From: Proteles cristata cristata
Lineage: Eukaryota > Chordata > Mammalia > Carnivora > Hyaenidae
NCBI GenBank assembly: GCA_017311185.1
Contig: JAESUZ010000343.1
Coordinates: forward strand, 310,001-374,000
Length of the DNA stretch: 64,000 bases
Reading direction: 5' to 3'
Part shown: in pieces, positions 31,476-41,369 of the stretch
How the letters are laid out: every line of letters begins with the position of its first letter
Numbering within the stretch: the stretch's first letter is position 1
The notes under the pieces: generated by a model
Seen by the model: only the letters and a program-made list of their open reading frames with translations
The model's database searches: none
What the model was told of the DNA's origin: nothing
Made by a program: the position numbers and the translations under genes

Positions 31476-32089
31476 AAAGGCCATGCCATTTTTCCTGGAT
31501 TTACAAAATGATACTCCCCACGTCCCAGCCACTTGAACATACAGAACTCTAACAAAAGATTTATTGACTCATTGTTGTTAGTTTCACTCAATCTGACCAG
31601 GAGAGTTTCAGCTAACAATTTTGTGCCACATAATGTGCCATAGAGCATCTATGGAGAAAGCATAGTAAGAAAACTTTGGCCACTGGTAGGGAATATGTCA
31701 TTATTGACCCTTTATTGAGCCAGCAACTATTTATTGTGCATTCACGTCCATACCAGCTCACTGCTGGCTGTAGAGAATATAAAGACTCATGGCTCCTGAT
31801 TTCTAAGACCCAACATCTGTGGGAAGATAAAACATATTTTAAAAAATCTGTAGTTCAGGGCTTTCTATGCCAATTGCTAGAGGTATATATATCTGTGAAC
31901 GTTCTTAAGAAGGTGAGATTCCATTCAATGAGGCCAAGGGGAACAGCTTCAAAGGGACGATGTGGAAAGAAGCTGGGCTGGGCTTCCCAATACAGGAATC
32001 CAAATCTCTCACCACAGCAGCCAGCCCCCACTCAGCTTGGCTGCTACCCCTCTACCATTATCTGGAATCATCCTTCTTGAGCTAAAACT
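31476..32089. other. Unassigned, possible L2 trace
   Basis: 31.70-31.80 kb (CTTTATTGAGCCAGCAACTA, TATTTATTGTGCATTCACG, GGCTGTAGAGAATATAAAGA) could be a reverse-complement L2 3' end. The 134-codon + frame at 31676-32080 covers it and has no domain features. Confidence 0.35.
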
Positions 32090-32310
32090 GTTCGTACCCT
32101 CTGTTCCTTTTTTCTACGCCTCATCCCTACCAAGTCTGTTCAGCTTTGGGACCTTTGTACTTGCTGTAATTCCTCTGTAATGTTTGGCCCCAACCTCTTG
32201 ATACAGATGAAGTCCTTTCAGGTCTCAGGCCAAGTGTCTGCTCAACTCAATTCTCTGTCCTCTTTGCTAGTTGGCTTTCTTTGCATCCTCATAGTTTCTA
32301 CTCATCGTGA
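32090..32310 (+). mobile_element. L2 LINE 3' region relic
   Basis: GGGACCTTTGTACTTGCTGTAATTCCTCTG (in parts), TTTCAGGTCTCAGGCCAAGTG, TCTGCTCAACTCAATTCTCTG. This follows the L2 block 'gggcctttgcacttgctgttccctctg...tcaggtctcagctcaaatgtcacctcc'. Sense orientation. Confidence 0.7.
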
Positions 32311-32734
32311 TAATGTCTAGCTTGTGCCTGGATTTGGTTTGATACGGTTCCAGCTTTGGCTTGACATGATCCTTATTCCAGCCACAAACTGACTTAGCCT
32401 CCTTGTCTCTTGGCTCAAATTCTCAAAACAGGCCTTCCTATTTGACATCAGACTATGTGCTGCCTGGCCCAGTTGTTCATAGTCATAAGATTGGATAGAT
32501 TATAAAAGAGCCTATAAAGAGGGGAAGTGATACATCTTGTCTGATACTCTGATCTCTGAAGTATTTTTCTGACTTTATTATTAAACTATTTGATTAATTC
32601 CATTAATTTTGAAGCATGTATTTTGGGTTTCGAAATATTCAAATTTATCATTCCAAAATAATAATTCTGGCTTTTTTTCTTTGTGTGTTTATTAATCAAC
32701 CAAATGGAGGAAACATAATAATATGGTATCCCTG
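32311..32734. other. Unassigned sequence
   Basis: No repeat or exon recognised. Confidence 0.5.
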
Positions 32735-32835
32735 GATTTCTTGTGAGGCTTAAAGGAATTAATATATGTGAAACTCTTAGGACAGTACTTAGCACAGGCC
32801 AAACAAAACATACTGATTGTTATTATTATTATCAA
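32735..32835 (+). mobile_element. MIR SINE 3' fragment
   Basis: TTGTGAGGCTTAAAGGAATT, AATATATGTGAAACTCTTAG, GACAGTACTTAGCACAGGCC, then TTATTATTATTATC: the 3' half of MIR in sense orientation. Confidence 0.8.
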
Positions 32836-33149
32836 GTTTCATGGCATGCTTTTTTGTAGAACTTTACAATTTGGAATAAGATGTGAGAGGCTGATAGAGT
32901 AAGGATAGCAGGTAGGAGACACTATCAGAAGTGTGAAAATATAAGTGCTGACAACATTTTCACATGTTAAATTAGACAGCAGGTGATTTGGTTAGAAACA
33001 TGGAACTAAATAAAAACTTTAAAAATGGACTTTACATGTTTCCACCGGGCAAGATTTTCCAGGAAGATATCTGCTTTCTTTCCTACTTCTTTCAATCATT
33101 ATGATCAACATTCACTAAGGACCTACTACTTGCCCAGCCTCCATCCGCA

Positions 33150-33545
33150 TGATAGGCATCTTAGATTGGGTTCTCCAAGAAGTGGAGCCTGAGATAAGGA
33201 TATGAGTGTAAATATGTGAGTTCATTTGAGTGATTCCAGAAAACATCACTAAGGGAGTGGGAGGCTGAGAGAGGGAAGAATGGAAGCCAATAAAAGGGGT
33301 TATTGCATAGGTTCCACTAGGACTCTGGGAGCCAGCTTGTCTGAGGGCCACTCCAACTGGGGGGCAGGGTTACTGCTCCTGGGACACGCTACCTCCTGGG
33401 CACCTGCAGCCTGTCTAGCAGGCAGGTAGATACATCCCATAACATGGAATAGCCAGAGCAAGCTGAAAGCCAAGACTCAAACTGCTGGCTGTTGAAAGGG
33501 ATCCAGTGAGCACGCAGAGAGGATATGGCCAGGAAAGGAAAGCAC
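33150..33545 (-). mobile_element. Old LTR-type relic (uncertain family)
   Basis: GATTGGGTTCTCCAAGAAGTGG and AGCCTGAGATAAGGATATGAG match the 'gggttctccagagaagcagagcctgagacaagg' motif at one end of an old mammalian LTR-type repeat. GAGTGATTCCAGAAAACATC, AAGGGAGTGGGAGGCTGAG and GAAGCCAATAAAAGGGG continue it. Orientation and family name are tentative. Confidence 0.5.
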
Positions 33546-33579
33546 TAGCTACAACAAAGATTCAAAGATGGTTTCTCTT

Positions 33580-33801
33580 GGGACGCCTGGGTGGCTCATT
33601 TGGTTAAGTGTCTGACTTCGGCTCAGATCATAGTCTTATGGTTTGCGAGTTCAAGCCCGTGTGGGGCTCTGTGCTGACAGCTAGCTCAGAGCCTAGAACC
33701 TGCTTCAGATTCTGTATTTCCTCCTCTCTGACCTTCCCTTGCTCTCTCTGTCAGAAATAAATAAAACATTAAAAAATATATTTCAAAAAATTAAAAAAAC
33801 C
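33580..33801 (+). mobile_element. SINEC, complete
   Basis: Head GGGACGCCTGGGTGGCTCAT. 15-bp perfect duplication AAGATGGTTTCTCTT at 33565-33579 and 33802-33816. Body has GACAGCTAGCTCAGAGCC and ends GAAATAAATAAAACATT. Confidence 0.95.
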
Positions 33802-33885
33802 AAGATGGTTTCTCTTTTTCAGACACTTTTAGCCCTGTAGAGAAATTAAAAAGAAAAAAAAGCTCGATGAAATATCTAATTGCAT

Positions 33886-33915
33886 GTGACATGTTTTTCT
33901 GTGACATGTTTTTCT
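33886..33915. repeat. Perfect 15-bp tandem duplication
   Basis: GTGACATGTTTTTCT occurs twice in immediate tandem (33886-33900 and 33901-33915). Probably a small slippage or microhomology duplication. Confidence 0.95.
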
Positions 33916-34089
33916 GCAGAGCGTGTAATAAATTGCCTTGGCACTTTTATAAGCTACCATTAAAAAGTAAACCATGAAAAATAGCTCTGTGAGCCGTTTA
34001 CTGAGAGTCTGTGGGCTAGGATTATATAAAATTTGTTAAGATGTAATTGATTTTATTGCAAATTCATAACCATTGCAAATGTTGGCTAT

Positions 34090-34200
34090 CTCTTGTGGTT
34101 GTTTTGATGGTTAAGTTAAAGAAGATAAAGTAGATATGAAATACTTAAAATAATGCCTAACACATGTCATCAGTCAAGATATGGTTATAAAATATAAGCT
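34090..34200 (+). mobile_element. MIR SINE 3' fragment
   Basis: TCTCTTGTGGTTGTTTTGATGG, GTAGATATGAAATACTTAAAAT, AATGCCTAACACATGTCATC and AGTCAAGATATGGTTATAAA, a diverged MIR 3' half. Confidence 0.55.
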
Positions 34201-34720
34201 CCATATATATTCATAGTTAAAATAACAAAATAGCAAAAATAAAATAACACATATGAGCTATGTATTGTAAAATACATCATTACTAAAACGTATTTGCTGA
34301 CCCTTCCTCATAAGAAGATCAAACTTTAAACTTGACCACATGATTATTATAATCTATGAAATGTGAGTGGAACTAACATGAAACACTCAAAAAATGCTTT
34401 AAGAGATATCATTTCATCCAACATTGCTCTTTCTTCTCTATGGCAAGACCAGCAAATCCTAGGTTGATGTTCCTCTTTCATCCTCAGTTTCAGAATGAAG
34501 ACAAAACAAGGCATTAAGCTGACTCATGATGGTCATGTAACATGAACAAGAAATAATCCTGTCATTGAAAGGCACTAAGAAAGATTTAGGGATTATTTAT
34601 TATTGCAACATAATATAGTCTAAACTGACTGACAAAACATGAATGGAAACAAATTCATGCGCAAAAGTACATATTCTAAATTCCCTGAATACAATGGGAA
34701 GTTAGAAATCATGTAGTCAG
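34201..34720. other. Unassigned, AT-rich
   Basis: No repeat or exon recognised. Confidence 0.5.
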
Positions 34721-34932
34721 GGGCGCCTGGGTGGTCCAGTCGGTTAAGGATCCAACTTCAGCTCAGGTCATGATCTCCTGGTTTGTGAGTTTGAGCCCCG
34801 CATTGGGCTCTGTAAGGATAGCTCGGAGCCTAGAGCCTGCTTTGGATTCTGTCTCCCTCTGTCTCTGCTCCTCCCCTGCTCATGCTCTGTCTCTCTATCT
34901 CTCTCAAAAATAAATATATATTTAAAGAAAAG
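34721..34932 (+). mobile_element. SINEC, intermediate age
   Basis: Head GGGCGCCTGGGTGGTCCAGT, GGTTAAGGATCCAACTTCAGC, box B-like GAGTTTGAGCCCCG, TAGCTCGGAGCCTAGAGCC, tail CAAAAATAAATATATATTT. No clean duplication. Confidence 0.93.
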
Positions 34933-35105
34933 AAATATATTCAAACCAGGATGTTGCAATATCTCTGGAGAAGGAAAAACAAGAAATATTTAAGTAGCTG
35001 TAGGTACAAAGTTGAAAGCAGCAGTTCTCAAAACTATCTGAACTAAAGTCTTATATTTAGAAAAATTGCTTATTTAATACACTGAAGTGAAATCCATATA
35101 TTATG

Positions 35106-35493
35106 TATTTATAGGCTTGATTTTGATTTTTGTTTGTTTACCCATTTATTTGTTTTTTTAGATTCCACATATGAGTGAAACAAAAAGCAGGATCAGACCT
35201 ATAAATACGGAGACTAAACTGATGGTTGCCAGATGAAAGGGGTCAAGGGGATGGGCAAAATAGGTGAAGGGGAGGGGGGGTTACAGTCTTCCAGTCATGG
35301 GATGAGTGAAACACAGGAATAAAAGATACAGCATAAGGGATACAGTCAATGATACTGTACATTGTATGGTGATCGATGGTAGCTATGCTTATGACAAGTA
35401 TAGCATAATGTATAGAGATGTTGGATCCTATATTGTACACCTGAAATTAATGTAGTATCATTTGTTGACTATGCTCAGATAAAGAAGGAATTT
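35106..35493 (+). mobile_element. L1 3' UTR with inverted 5' segment (twin-priming type)
   Basis: The direct part (about 35184-35493) is a carnivore L1 3' UTR: CAGGATCAGACCTATAAATAC, GGAGACTAAACTGATGGTTGCC (in parts), ACAGCATAAGGGATACAGTC, TATTGTACACCTGAAATTAATG, AACTATGCTCAGATAAAG-type end. The left part (35106-35183) is the same L1 region in opposite orientation: its reverse complement reads GTTTCACTCATATGTGGAATC, AAACAAATAAATGGG, AAACAAACAAAAATC. Probable duplication ATATATTATG (35096-35105) and ATACATTATG (35494-35503). Confidence 0.85.
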
Positions 35494-35503
35494 ATACATT
35501 ATG

Positions 35504-35903
35504 ACCCAACGACACACGTAACTTTTTAAAAGTCTAAATACTATTCTATTATTTTAAAAAAGGAGAAATAAAAGGAAAATGATTTATAAGGTAAAAAATA
35601 TTTCAGTGCTATTAACATGTATTTAAATAACATGTATTTCAATATGTAAGAGTACACACATGGTGATATATGAAGACACCTACATAACACAAAAGAAATA
35701 TAAGAAAATGTGTGTGGATATTCAAGAGGCTACTGGAATAAAAAGCAGCAGTAGAACATAAAATAACAGAGCAGATAAAGAGAAAAAGAACCCTAACTGA
35801 GGTAGTAATAACAAGATAAACTACAGATTGTGCAAAGGAGAAAATACAAAAATATGACATTTTTCATAAATAAGCTGGGCCATACCTATACCTCTTATGT
35901 CAA
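35504..35903. other. Unassigned, A-rich
   Basis: A local repeat of ACATGTATTT occurs at 35616-35640. No family recognised. Confidence 0.5.
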
Positions 35904-35917
35904 AATAATATACTTCT

Positions 35918-36113
35918 TGGAGCTCCTGGGTGGCTTAGTCGGTTAAGCGTCCAGCTGTTGCTTAGGTCATGATCTCGTGATTCGTGGGTTCCGGCCCCGC
36001 ATCGGGCTCTGTGCTAACTGCCAGCTCAGAGCCTTGAGACTATTTCAGAGTCTGTAGCTCCCTCTCTCTCTGACCCTCCCCTGATCACGCTGTCTCTCTC
36101 TCTCTCTCCTAGA

Positions 36114-36146
<33 letters not shown>
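35918..36146 (+). mobile_element. SINEC, young-type subfamily with ATA-repeat tail
   Basis: Head GGAGCTCCTGGGTGGCTTAG, AACTGCCAGCTCAGAGCC, TCTCCTAGAAATAATAATAA. 14-bp perfect duplication AATAATATACTTCT at 35904-35917 and 36147-36160. The A-tail has turned into about 13 AAT units. Some CpGs are lost (CATCGGG for CGTCGGG, TCTCGTGATTCGTGG), so it is a little older than the 2773 and 8338 copies. Confidence 0.95.

Positions 36147-36152
<6 letters not shown>
36114..36152. repeat. (AAT)13 microsatellite at SINE tail
   Basis: Perfect AAT repeat that replaces the poly-A tail; the last units overlap the target duplication, itself ending AATAATA. Confidence 0.97.
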
Positions 36153-36153
<1 letters not shown>

Positions 36154-36269
36154 TACTTCTCACAACATGTTATGGATACTTTAAAAAACTGTTGCAAAAT
36201 ATATATCTATTTTAAAATCTCAATACATATTAATAAATATGTAAACAAACAACTTTCTTGTATGTAAAA

Positions 36270-36615
36270 AGACATAGGCATATAATGGAATACTACTGAG
36301 CAATAAAAAGGAACAAACTTGTTACATGCAACAGCTTAGTTGAAATTCTAAAGCATTATCCTGGGTAAAAGAAGCCAACTTCAAAAGGTTATATATTGTG
36401 TGATTTCATTTATATAACATTCTTTGAAAAGACAAAAAACTACATTCACCTTAATAGAGAACAGATCATGTATTGTCAGAGGTTTGGGGTGGGTGAAAAG
36501 TATAACCACAAAGGAGCAGGCTGAGGGAATTATTTGGAGTAAAAATACTCTTTATCCTGATAGTGGTGGTGGTGGTTACATGGAATCCATATATGCGCTA
36601 AAACTCCTAGATATA
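36270..36615 (+). mobile_element. Ancient L1 3' end (L1MB/L1MC-type)
   Basis: ATAATGGAATACTACTGAGC, AATAAAAAGGAACAAACTTG, GGTAAAAGAAGCCAACTTC, TGTGTGATTTCATTTATATAAC, TTGTCAGAGGTTTGGGGTGG, TGATAGTGGTGGTGGTGGTTAC. This follows the L1M ORF2 end and 3' UTR in sense orientation. The open frame 36424-36618 is derived from it. Confidence 0.88.
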
Positions 36616-36639
36616 TGAGAGAGAGGGCTGCGGGCTGGC

Positions 36640-36885
36640 AGGCTCAAGACCCAGGAGTCGGTCGTACAGGTGAAATGTGACAATGGTCTGCTGATGAAGT
36701 CCTTCTTGCTCAGGGAGGCTGGTCTTTTGTTTCACTCATGCCTTCAACGGACTATATGCGGCCCACCCACATTACGGAGACCGATATGCTTTCCCCAAAG
36801 TTCACCAATTTATACTTAGTCTCATTTAAAATCACCTCCCAGTTGACACATAAAGTTAACCATCATCACTACGGAAGCCATATCC
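36640..36885 (-). mobile_element. Old LTR-type relic (ERVL/MLT2-like, tentative)
   Basis: GTCTTTTGTTTCACTCATGCC, CCTTCAACGGACTATATGCG, GCGGCCCACCCACATTACGG, AGTTCACCAATTTATACTTAG, CCCAGTTGACACATAAAGTT and AACCATCATCAC (in order) match the 'ttcaggccttcaactgattgg...gcccacccacatta...gttgacacataaaattaaccatcac' end of a common mammalian LTR-like repeat. Family name uncertain. Confidence 0.65.
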
Positions 36886-37131
36886 TTCAATATACAATGG
36901 GAAATTGATGGTGGAATGGAAAAAAAGAAAAAGTAATAGAAGAAGTCATGGTCAAATCAAGAAGTATCCTAAAAATAAATAAGTTATTATTATTGTTGTT
37001 TTTTACTTTCCTGTTTCTCATCATGGACTTCAATATTTGAAGAGTATGTGATAGAAGAAAAACAGTTTTTAAAACAGACTTTACTAATGAAATTTAGAGA
37101 TATTCCTATATTGTGTCTGCTCATGCATTTA

Positions 37132-37364
37132 TTTTATTTTTAATAATTTTTTAATGTTTATTATTTATTTCTGAGAGAGAAAGAGAGAGACAGAGGCATG
37201 AGCGGGGGAGGGGCAGAAAGAGAGAGGGAGACACAGAATCTGAAGCAGGTTCCGGACTCTGAGCTGTCCGCACAGAGCCCGATGCCAGGCTCAAACTCAA
37301 GAACCATGAGATCATGACCTGCTGAAGTAGGACACTTAACCTACTGAACCACCCAGGTGCCCCA
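37132..37364 (-). mobile_element. SINEC, complete
   Basis: Reverse complement head GGGGCACCTGGGTGGTTCAG, body GACAGCTCAGAGTCCGGAAC, tail AAATAATAAACATTAAAAAA. 18-bp duplication TGTCTGCTCATGCATTTA (37114-37131) and TGTCTGTTCATGCATTTA (37365-37382), one mismatch. Confidence 0.95.
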
Positions 37365-37382
37365 TGTCTGTTCATGCATTTA

Positions 37383-38380
37383 AAAATGTTAATTCTAAGT
37401 TAGTCTGTTGAGGAAGTCTCAAATTCTCAAATCTCATTCATTCCAAGTGATCCTCACTTTACACAGTCCTAGACTAACTGACACTCTTCATTCCAGAATT
37501 GTGCAAAGTGAGGACTCAGTTCCAATATGCACAGGTTTCAATTAACACAGTGCTGTGCACAGGAAGGACTGCCTGTGTGTATTGAACAGTGACCACAAGT
37601 GCAAAGTGCAGTAGTTGTACACGTCAGCAGCTCCAATACCACAAATAGCATTGTTATCAGCAAAGTAAGCTTCTAAAATTATAAACCACTCTTCGTAAAT
37701 TTCCAAATAAAGAAAAATATTTTCTTGGTTTTCATGGTGCTCATGTTCCTGGAAAATTCAGTATGTATTAGAATGTACAGAAAATACTTCGTGGTTGAAG
37801 GAATATCCCTAAATTCTGGTCTGTTAAACGTCAGTGGCAAACTCTTCCTCCTGTACTGTGATAAATAAAAATCCCCCACAAATTTTCAAAATGCTTCTAG
37901 AGAAGCAGGGTACCCTCAAAAGGAATGACTACTTATAGCCTTAAAAACTTATCACAAAAACTACCCACTTAAAGTTCTACTATGACTAAATTTCAGGAGA
38001 CTTATTTTTCGTATATCATGATTGGACAAAGTTAATATTCAAGAGTTTAGGAAGCTCTGAAATTTACCACCTCAAGTAAGAATTGCTCATAAGATCATGG
38101 TCAATTCACAACTCAGACAAGAATGACTTCTTTGGCTCAATTAAGTTGATTGAAATCTAGGGCAGGTAAACTTGGTTTTAGTTAAAAAATATTGGTATTA
38201 TTGGTTATGGTAAATGTTAAAGCTGACTTTAGTAAATGGGAAATCATTCATTCACAGCTACAAATCGTCTTTGTTTCTTTGGTTCCTTTAGTTTTCTCAG
38301 TGCTTTTTTTTTTATATCAAAACTAACAACCCCTGTAAACCTGATTATCAAGGTAATAGAGACAGGAGACTTATCAGGAG
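37383..38380. other. Unassigned unique sequence
   Basis: About 1 kb without recognised repeat. 37.43-37.70 kb (CCTCACTTTACACAGTCC ... GTGCAAAGTGAGGACTC) contains an imperfect inverted pair around 37.45-37.51 kb. No exon. Confidence 0.45.
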
Positions 38381-38427
38381 ATACTATTGCCTTTATTTTT
38401 AAATTTTTAAAAATGCTTGTTTACTTT

Positions 38428-38640
38428 AAAAATGTTTTTAATGTCTTATTTATTTCTGAGAGAGAAGCAGTGTGAGCAGGGAAGGGTCAGAGAGAGAGGG
38501 AGACAAAGAATCTGAAACAGGCTCCAGGCTCTGAGCTGGCTGTCAGCACAAGGCCCACGTGGGGCTGGAACTCACATACCCTGAGATCATGACCTGAGCC
38601 GAAGTCGGATGCTTACCCACCTGAGCCACCCAGGCGCCCC
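38428..38640 (-). mobile_element. SINEC A of a three-SINE cluster
   Basis: Reverse complement head GGGGCGCCTGGGTGGCTCAG at 38640, CATCCGACTTCGGCTCAGGTC, GACAGCCAGCTCAGAGCC, tail AGAAATAAATAAGACATT. It lies in the tail region of the next minus-strand SINE: one outer duplication, ATACTATTGCCTTTA (38381-38395) and ATACTGTTACCTTTA (38868-38882), brackets both. Confidence 0.94.
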
Positions 38641-38655
38641 ATGTTTCCTTTGGAC

Positions 38656-38867
38656 AAAAAGAAAGAAAGAGACAAAGGTGTGAGTTGGGGAGGGACAGAA
38701 AGAGGGAGACACAGAATTGAAAGCAGGCTCCAGGGTCTGAGCTGTCAGCACAGAGTCGGAGGCAGGGCTGGAAGCAAGGCTCGACCTCACAGACTGTGAG
38801 ATCATGACTGAGCCAAATCTTAAGACTGACTCTTAAGTCAGTCTGACTGAGCCACCCAGGGCACCCC
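38656..38867 (-). mobile_element. SINEC B of a three-SINE cluster, with local duplications
   Basis: Reverse complement head GGGGTGCCCTGGGTGGCTCA at 38867. It has extra sequence compared with its sisters: CTTAAGACTGACTCTTAAGTCAG-type repetition in the head (38818-38845) and GGCTGGAAGCAAGGCTCGAC before box B. Tail CTTTCTTTCTTTTTGTCC in reverse complement. Its A-tail was split by SINE A. Confidence 0.92.
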
Positions 38868-38890
38868 ATACTGTTACCTTTAAAAGAAAG

Positions 38891-39110
38891 GTAGCTCCTG
38901 GATGGCTCAGTCTGTTAAGCGTCCAGCTGCCGCTCAGGTCATGATGTCATGGTTTGTGTTTCTAGCCCCGCACAGAGCCTGTAGCCTGCTTCCAATTCTG
39001 TCTCTCTCTCTCTCCCTACCCCACCAGTGCTCTGTCTCTCAAAAACAAACAAACAAAAAACAAAAACAAAAACAAAACAAAAACCAAAAAAACGCTAAAA
39101 AAGAAAGAAA
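38891..39110 (+). mobile_element. SINEC C of a three-SINE cluster, opposite strand
   Basis: Head GTAGCTCCTGGATGGCTCAG, GTTAAGCGTCCAGCTGCCGC, a shortened middle (CCGCACAGAGCCTGTAGCC, missing the GGGCTCTGTGCTGACAG block), then an A-rich (CAAA)n tail at 39044-39112. Faces SINEs A and B, giving an inverted repeat with a spacer of about 25 bp. Confidence 0.92.
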
Positions 39111-39544
39111 AGAAAAAGAAACTAGCCCATGGACAGAGAGCGAAAAGGATGTCCTTGAAATCGTTCGGTAAGTGGGCATCTGATTCAGTTCATGAGCAAT
39201 AGATACAGTGTTGTTTTGTTTATTTTAAAATTTTGTTTCTAAATTTTTATAATAGATTGCCAAGACAGTGTGGTTGTGATTCATATAAGTATTTTGGTAT
39301 CCACTAAAATGACAATTTACTACTTTCGTTATACTGTTGATAACATCATTCATTTTGGGTCATTCAATTAGTAAAGACAGTGGGGTCCTTGATTATAAGA
39401 CACTGTCACTATTTCTGGAAAAACATAAAGTAATGTGCTTCTCAATGACTGTTTATCAGTTGATAATTATAGAGCCTTTGCAACTATTCTCTATGTTTCA
39501 AGAGCTCCTATTTTTTTCTCAGAATCCAACAGTTCTTTGTTTTA

Positions 39545-39775
39545 ATTTATTTTCCTCTTAAATACCTCCTGCTATTTAAGCAATAATTCCTTCTAAATCA
39601 ATTGTTAGCTGCAGTTAATGACCGGTTGGATAATTAATAGCTCAAAGCAAAGCTGAGGGTGTTCCCTGTTCTAACAAACCACCAGACTCTAACTGGGGCA
39701 TTATTGTTAACGTAGCCTGTAATCACTGGCTTCTCACAGCCTCACTGCCACAAAGTATTTTATTTTAACTTAAAG
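39545..39775. promoter_or_regulatory. Candidate conserved non-coding element
   Basis: Clustered motifs: CAATTGTTAGCTGCAGTTAATG, GACCGGTTGGATAATTAATAG, AGCTCAAAGCAAAGCTGAGG, GCATTATTGTTAACGTAGCC. Homeodomain (TAATTA, TTAATG), SOX-like (CATTATTGTT) and TCF-like (TCAAAG) cores lie together in repeat-free DNA. Enhancer function is inference. Confidence 0.25.
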
Positions 39776-40599
39776 GGATGAGGTGAATGGGAAACGGGTG
39801 ACAGCATTATAAGATCAATCATAAGAGTATACACATTTTAACATTAGGCACATGTTCCAGATTGGTCCTTATTTCCACAGGAGCTCCAGGCAGGTGGTTA
39901 AATGGTGGCTTGTGCTGGTTAGGAAGCTCATTTAACCATCCATAGCAGTATCTTCTCCTCAACCTCCAGAGCTCTGAGCCTGGGAGCTGCAAAAGCTTCA
40001 TGGCATCCTGAATCTTTTCTGTTCCAAAACTGCTCTTAAGCACCATGCTCACTGACAGTGAGAGGACAGAAGCTGTGCCGCACATTTTCTGCCTGATAAA
40101 CATATGGTTCACCAGGCACCTTTTGTAATGCTAATAGAGAGGAAGGATATGTGCTTAATAATTAGTGCAAGAAACTCCACATCAAGTGTTCTATTCCTAA
40201 CACCTTCTGCCTTGTTCTCTGTGATCATGGGGAAGTACTTAGCAAGTTGGTGCTTCTTGTGCTGAGAATTCTAATGATCATCCAAAACTAAGAGAAGGTG
40301 AGTATTCATCAAGACCAGAAAAGAGTCTAGAGGTGCTGGAAATGCCCTGGAGTTTTGCTTTTTCTAGAAATATACTTATGAGCATGCTGCATGAAAATAA
40401 ATGCCAGGCAGAGATTTTGTGATTTACTAGAGTAATGCTCTTATTTCTCTATGCCTTCCTTTTAACCATCAAGTCCTTGAAATGTTATTGGCAAAATCAC
40501 TTTGATGATATCATCCAATCCCCCCTGTATATTTACAATACATTGAGATACCACAGGTAGGAGGGTTAGGATATGAATATTAGCCCTTTTTCCTTCTAG

Positions 40600-40774
40600 A
40601 GGTCAATGTAATAGACTATTGCTGGATGAAACAGGATTTTACCATGGAATCATAAATCTCAAACCCCAACTTCAAGGACTTGCCGACAACACAGTGACGT
40701 GGGCTTTTACAGATGACAATGGAGAAGAGTTAGTGGAGCTAGACACAGGAAGGAAAAGTAGGATTATTCATGGA
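40600..40774 (+). other. Exon-like open stretch behind a splice-acceptor-like site
   Basis: CCCTTTTTCCTTCTAG ends at 40599; the following frame stays open for 58 codons from 40601 to a TAG at 40775-40777 (the full open frame starts after a TGA at 40574). The translation has protein-like composition, with LLLDETGFYHGIINLKPQL and an acidic TDDNGEELVELDTG segment. A GTAGGA near 40757 could be a weak donor. No family recognised, and the ACAGATGAC...GAGTTAGTGGAGCTAG wording might be worn MIR. Weak candidate only. Confidence 0.15.
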
Positions 40775-41369
40775 TAGGGAAGACCCTGATGTGGAAGATA
40801 CACAAACACTAAAGGGGGAAAAAAAAAAAAGATGAATGTGAAAGATATTATCAAATGCAAAGCTAGTCAAGTTCGTGTGGTGCCCGTACTCACGTGAGAA
40901 CCACACATAATGCTTTGGCTGAGTTACAAAGGAAATGAGAGCCGGAACTCAGGTCCTCTGCTCTCTGACAGGATTTCAAGCTTGGTTTTCAGGCTGTTGC
41001 TTAGATTGTTATTAAAGATTACTCACTGGAGCTCCAGCTTATCTGTATTTTATTATTTTCATAATTTCCAAAATTTCATTGTTCACTGAAACCACCCCAG
41101 ATTACCCAAATAAGCAAAACGTATCCATTATGATCATAAATTCCCAACAGGCTCCCAGTCTGAAGAGATGATTAACAACATAAAAGATTAAAATCTCCAC
41201 AGAAATAACTTTTTAGATAAACTAAATTTCCAAGTGGATTGCCTTCCCATGAGATTACCTATAATGGTCTAAACCTTGAAATATAATGTTCCCATTAAAG
41301 ATATAATAGATATTTTTTGCTCTGCATCAGTATAAATAGCCTTCTGGGGAAAAAAAAAAAGGTTTGCTT

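Larger units (their letters stand above)
39113..41365. other. Repeat-poor unique interval, left part
   Basis: More than 2 kb without a recognised SINE, LINE or LTR. 39.54-39.77 kb is an AT-rich block with homeodomain-type cores. 40.58-40.77 kb holds an exon-like open stretch (separate entries). The minus-strand frame 39819-40112 has no recognised domain. Confidence 0.5.
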
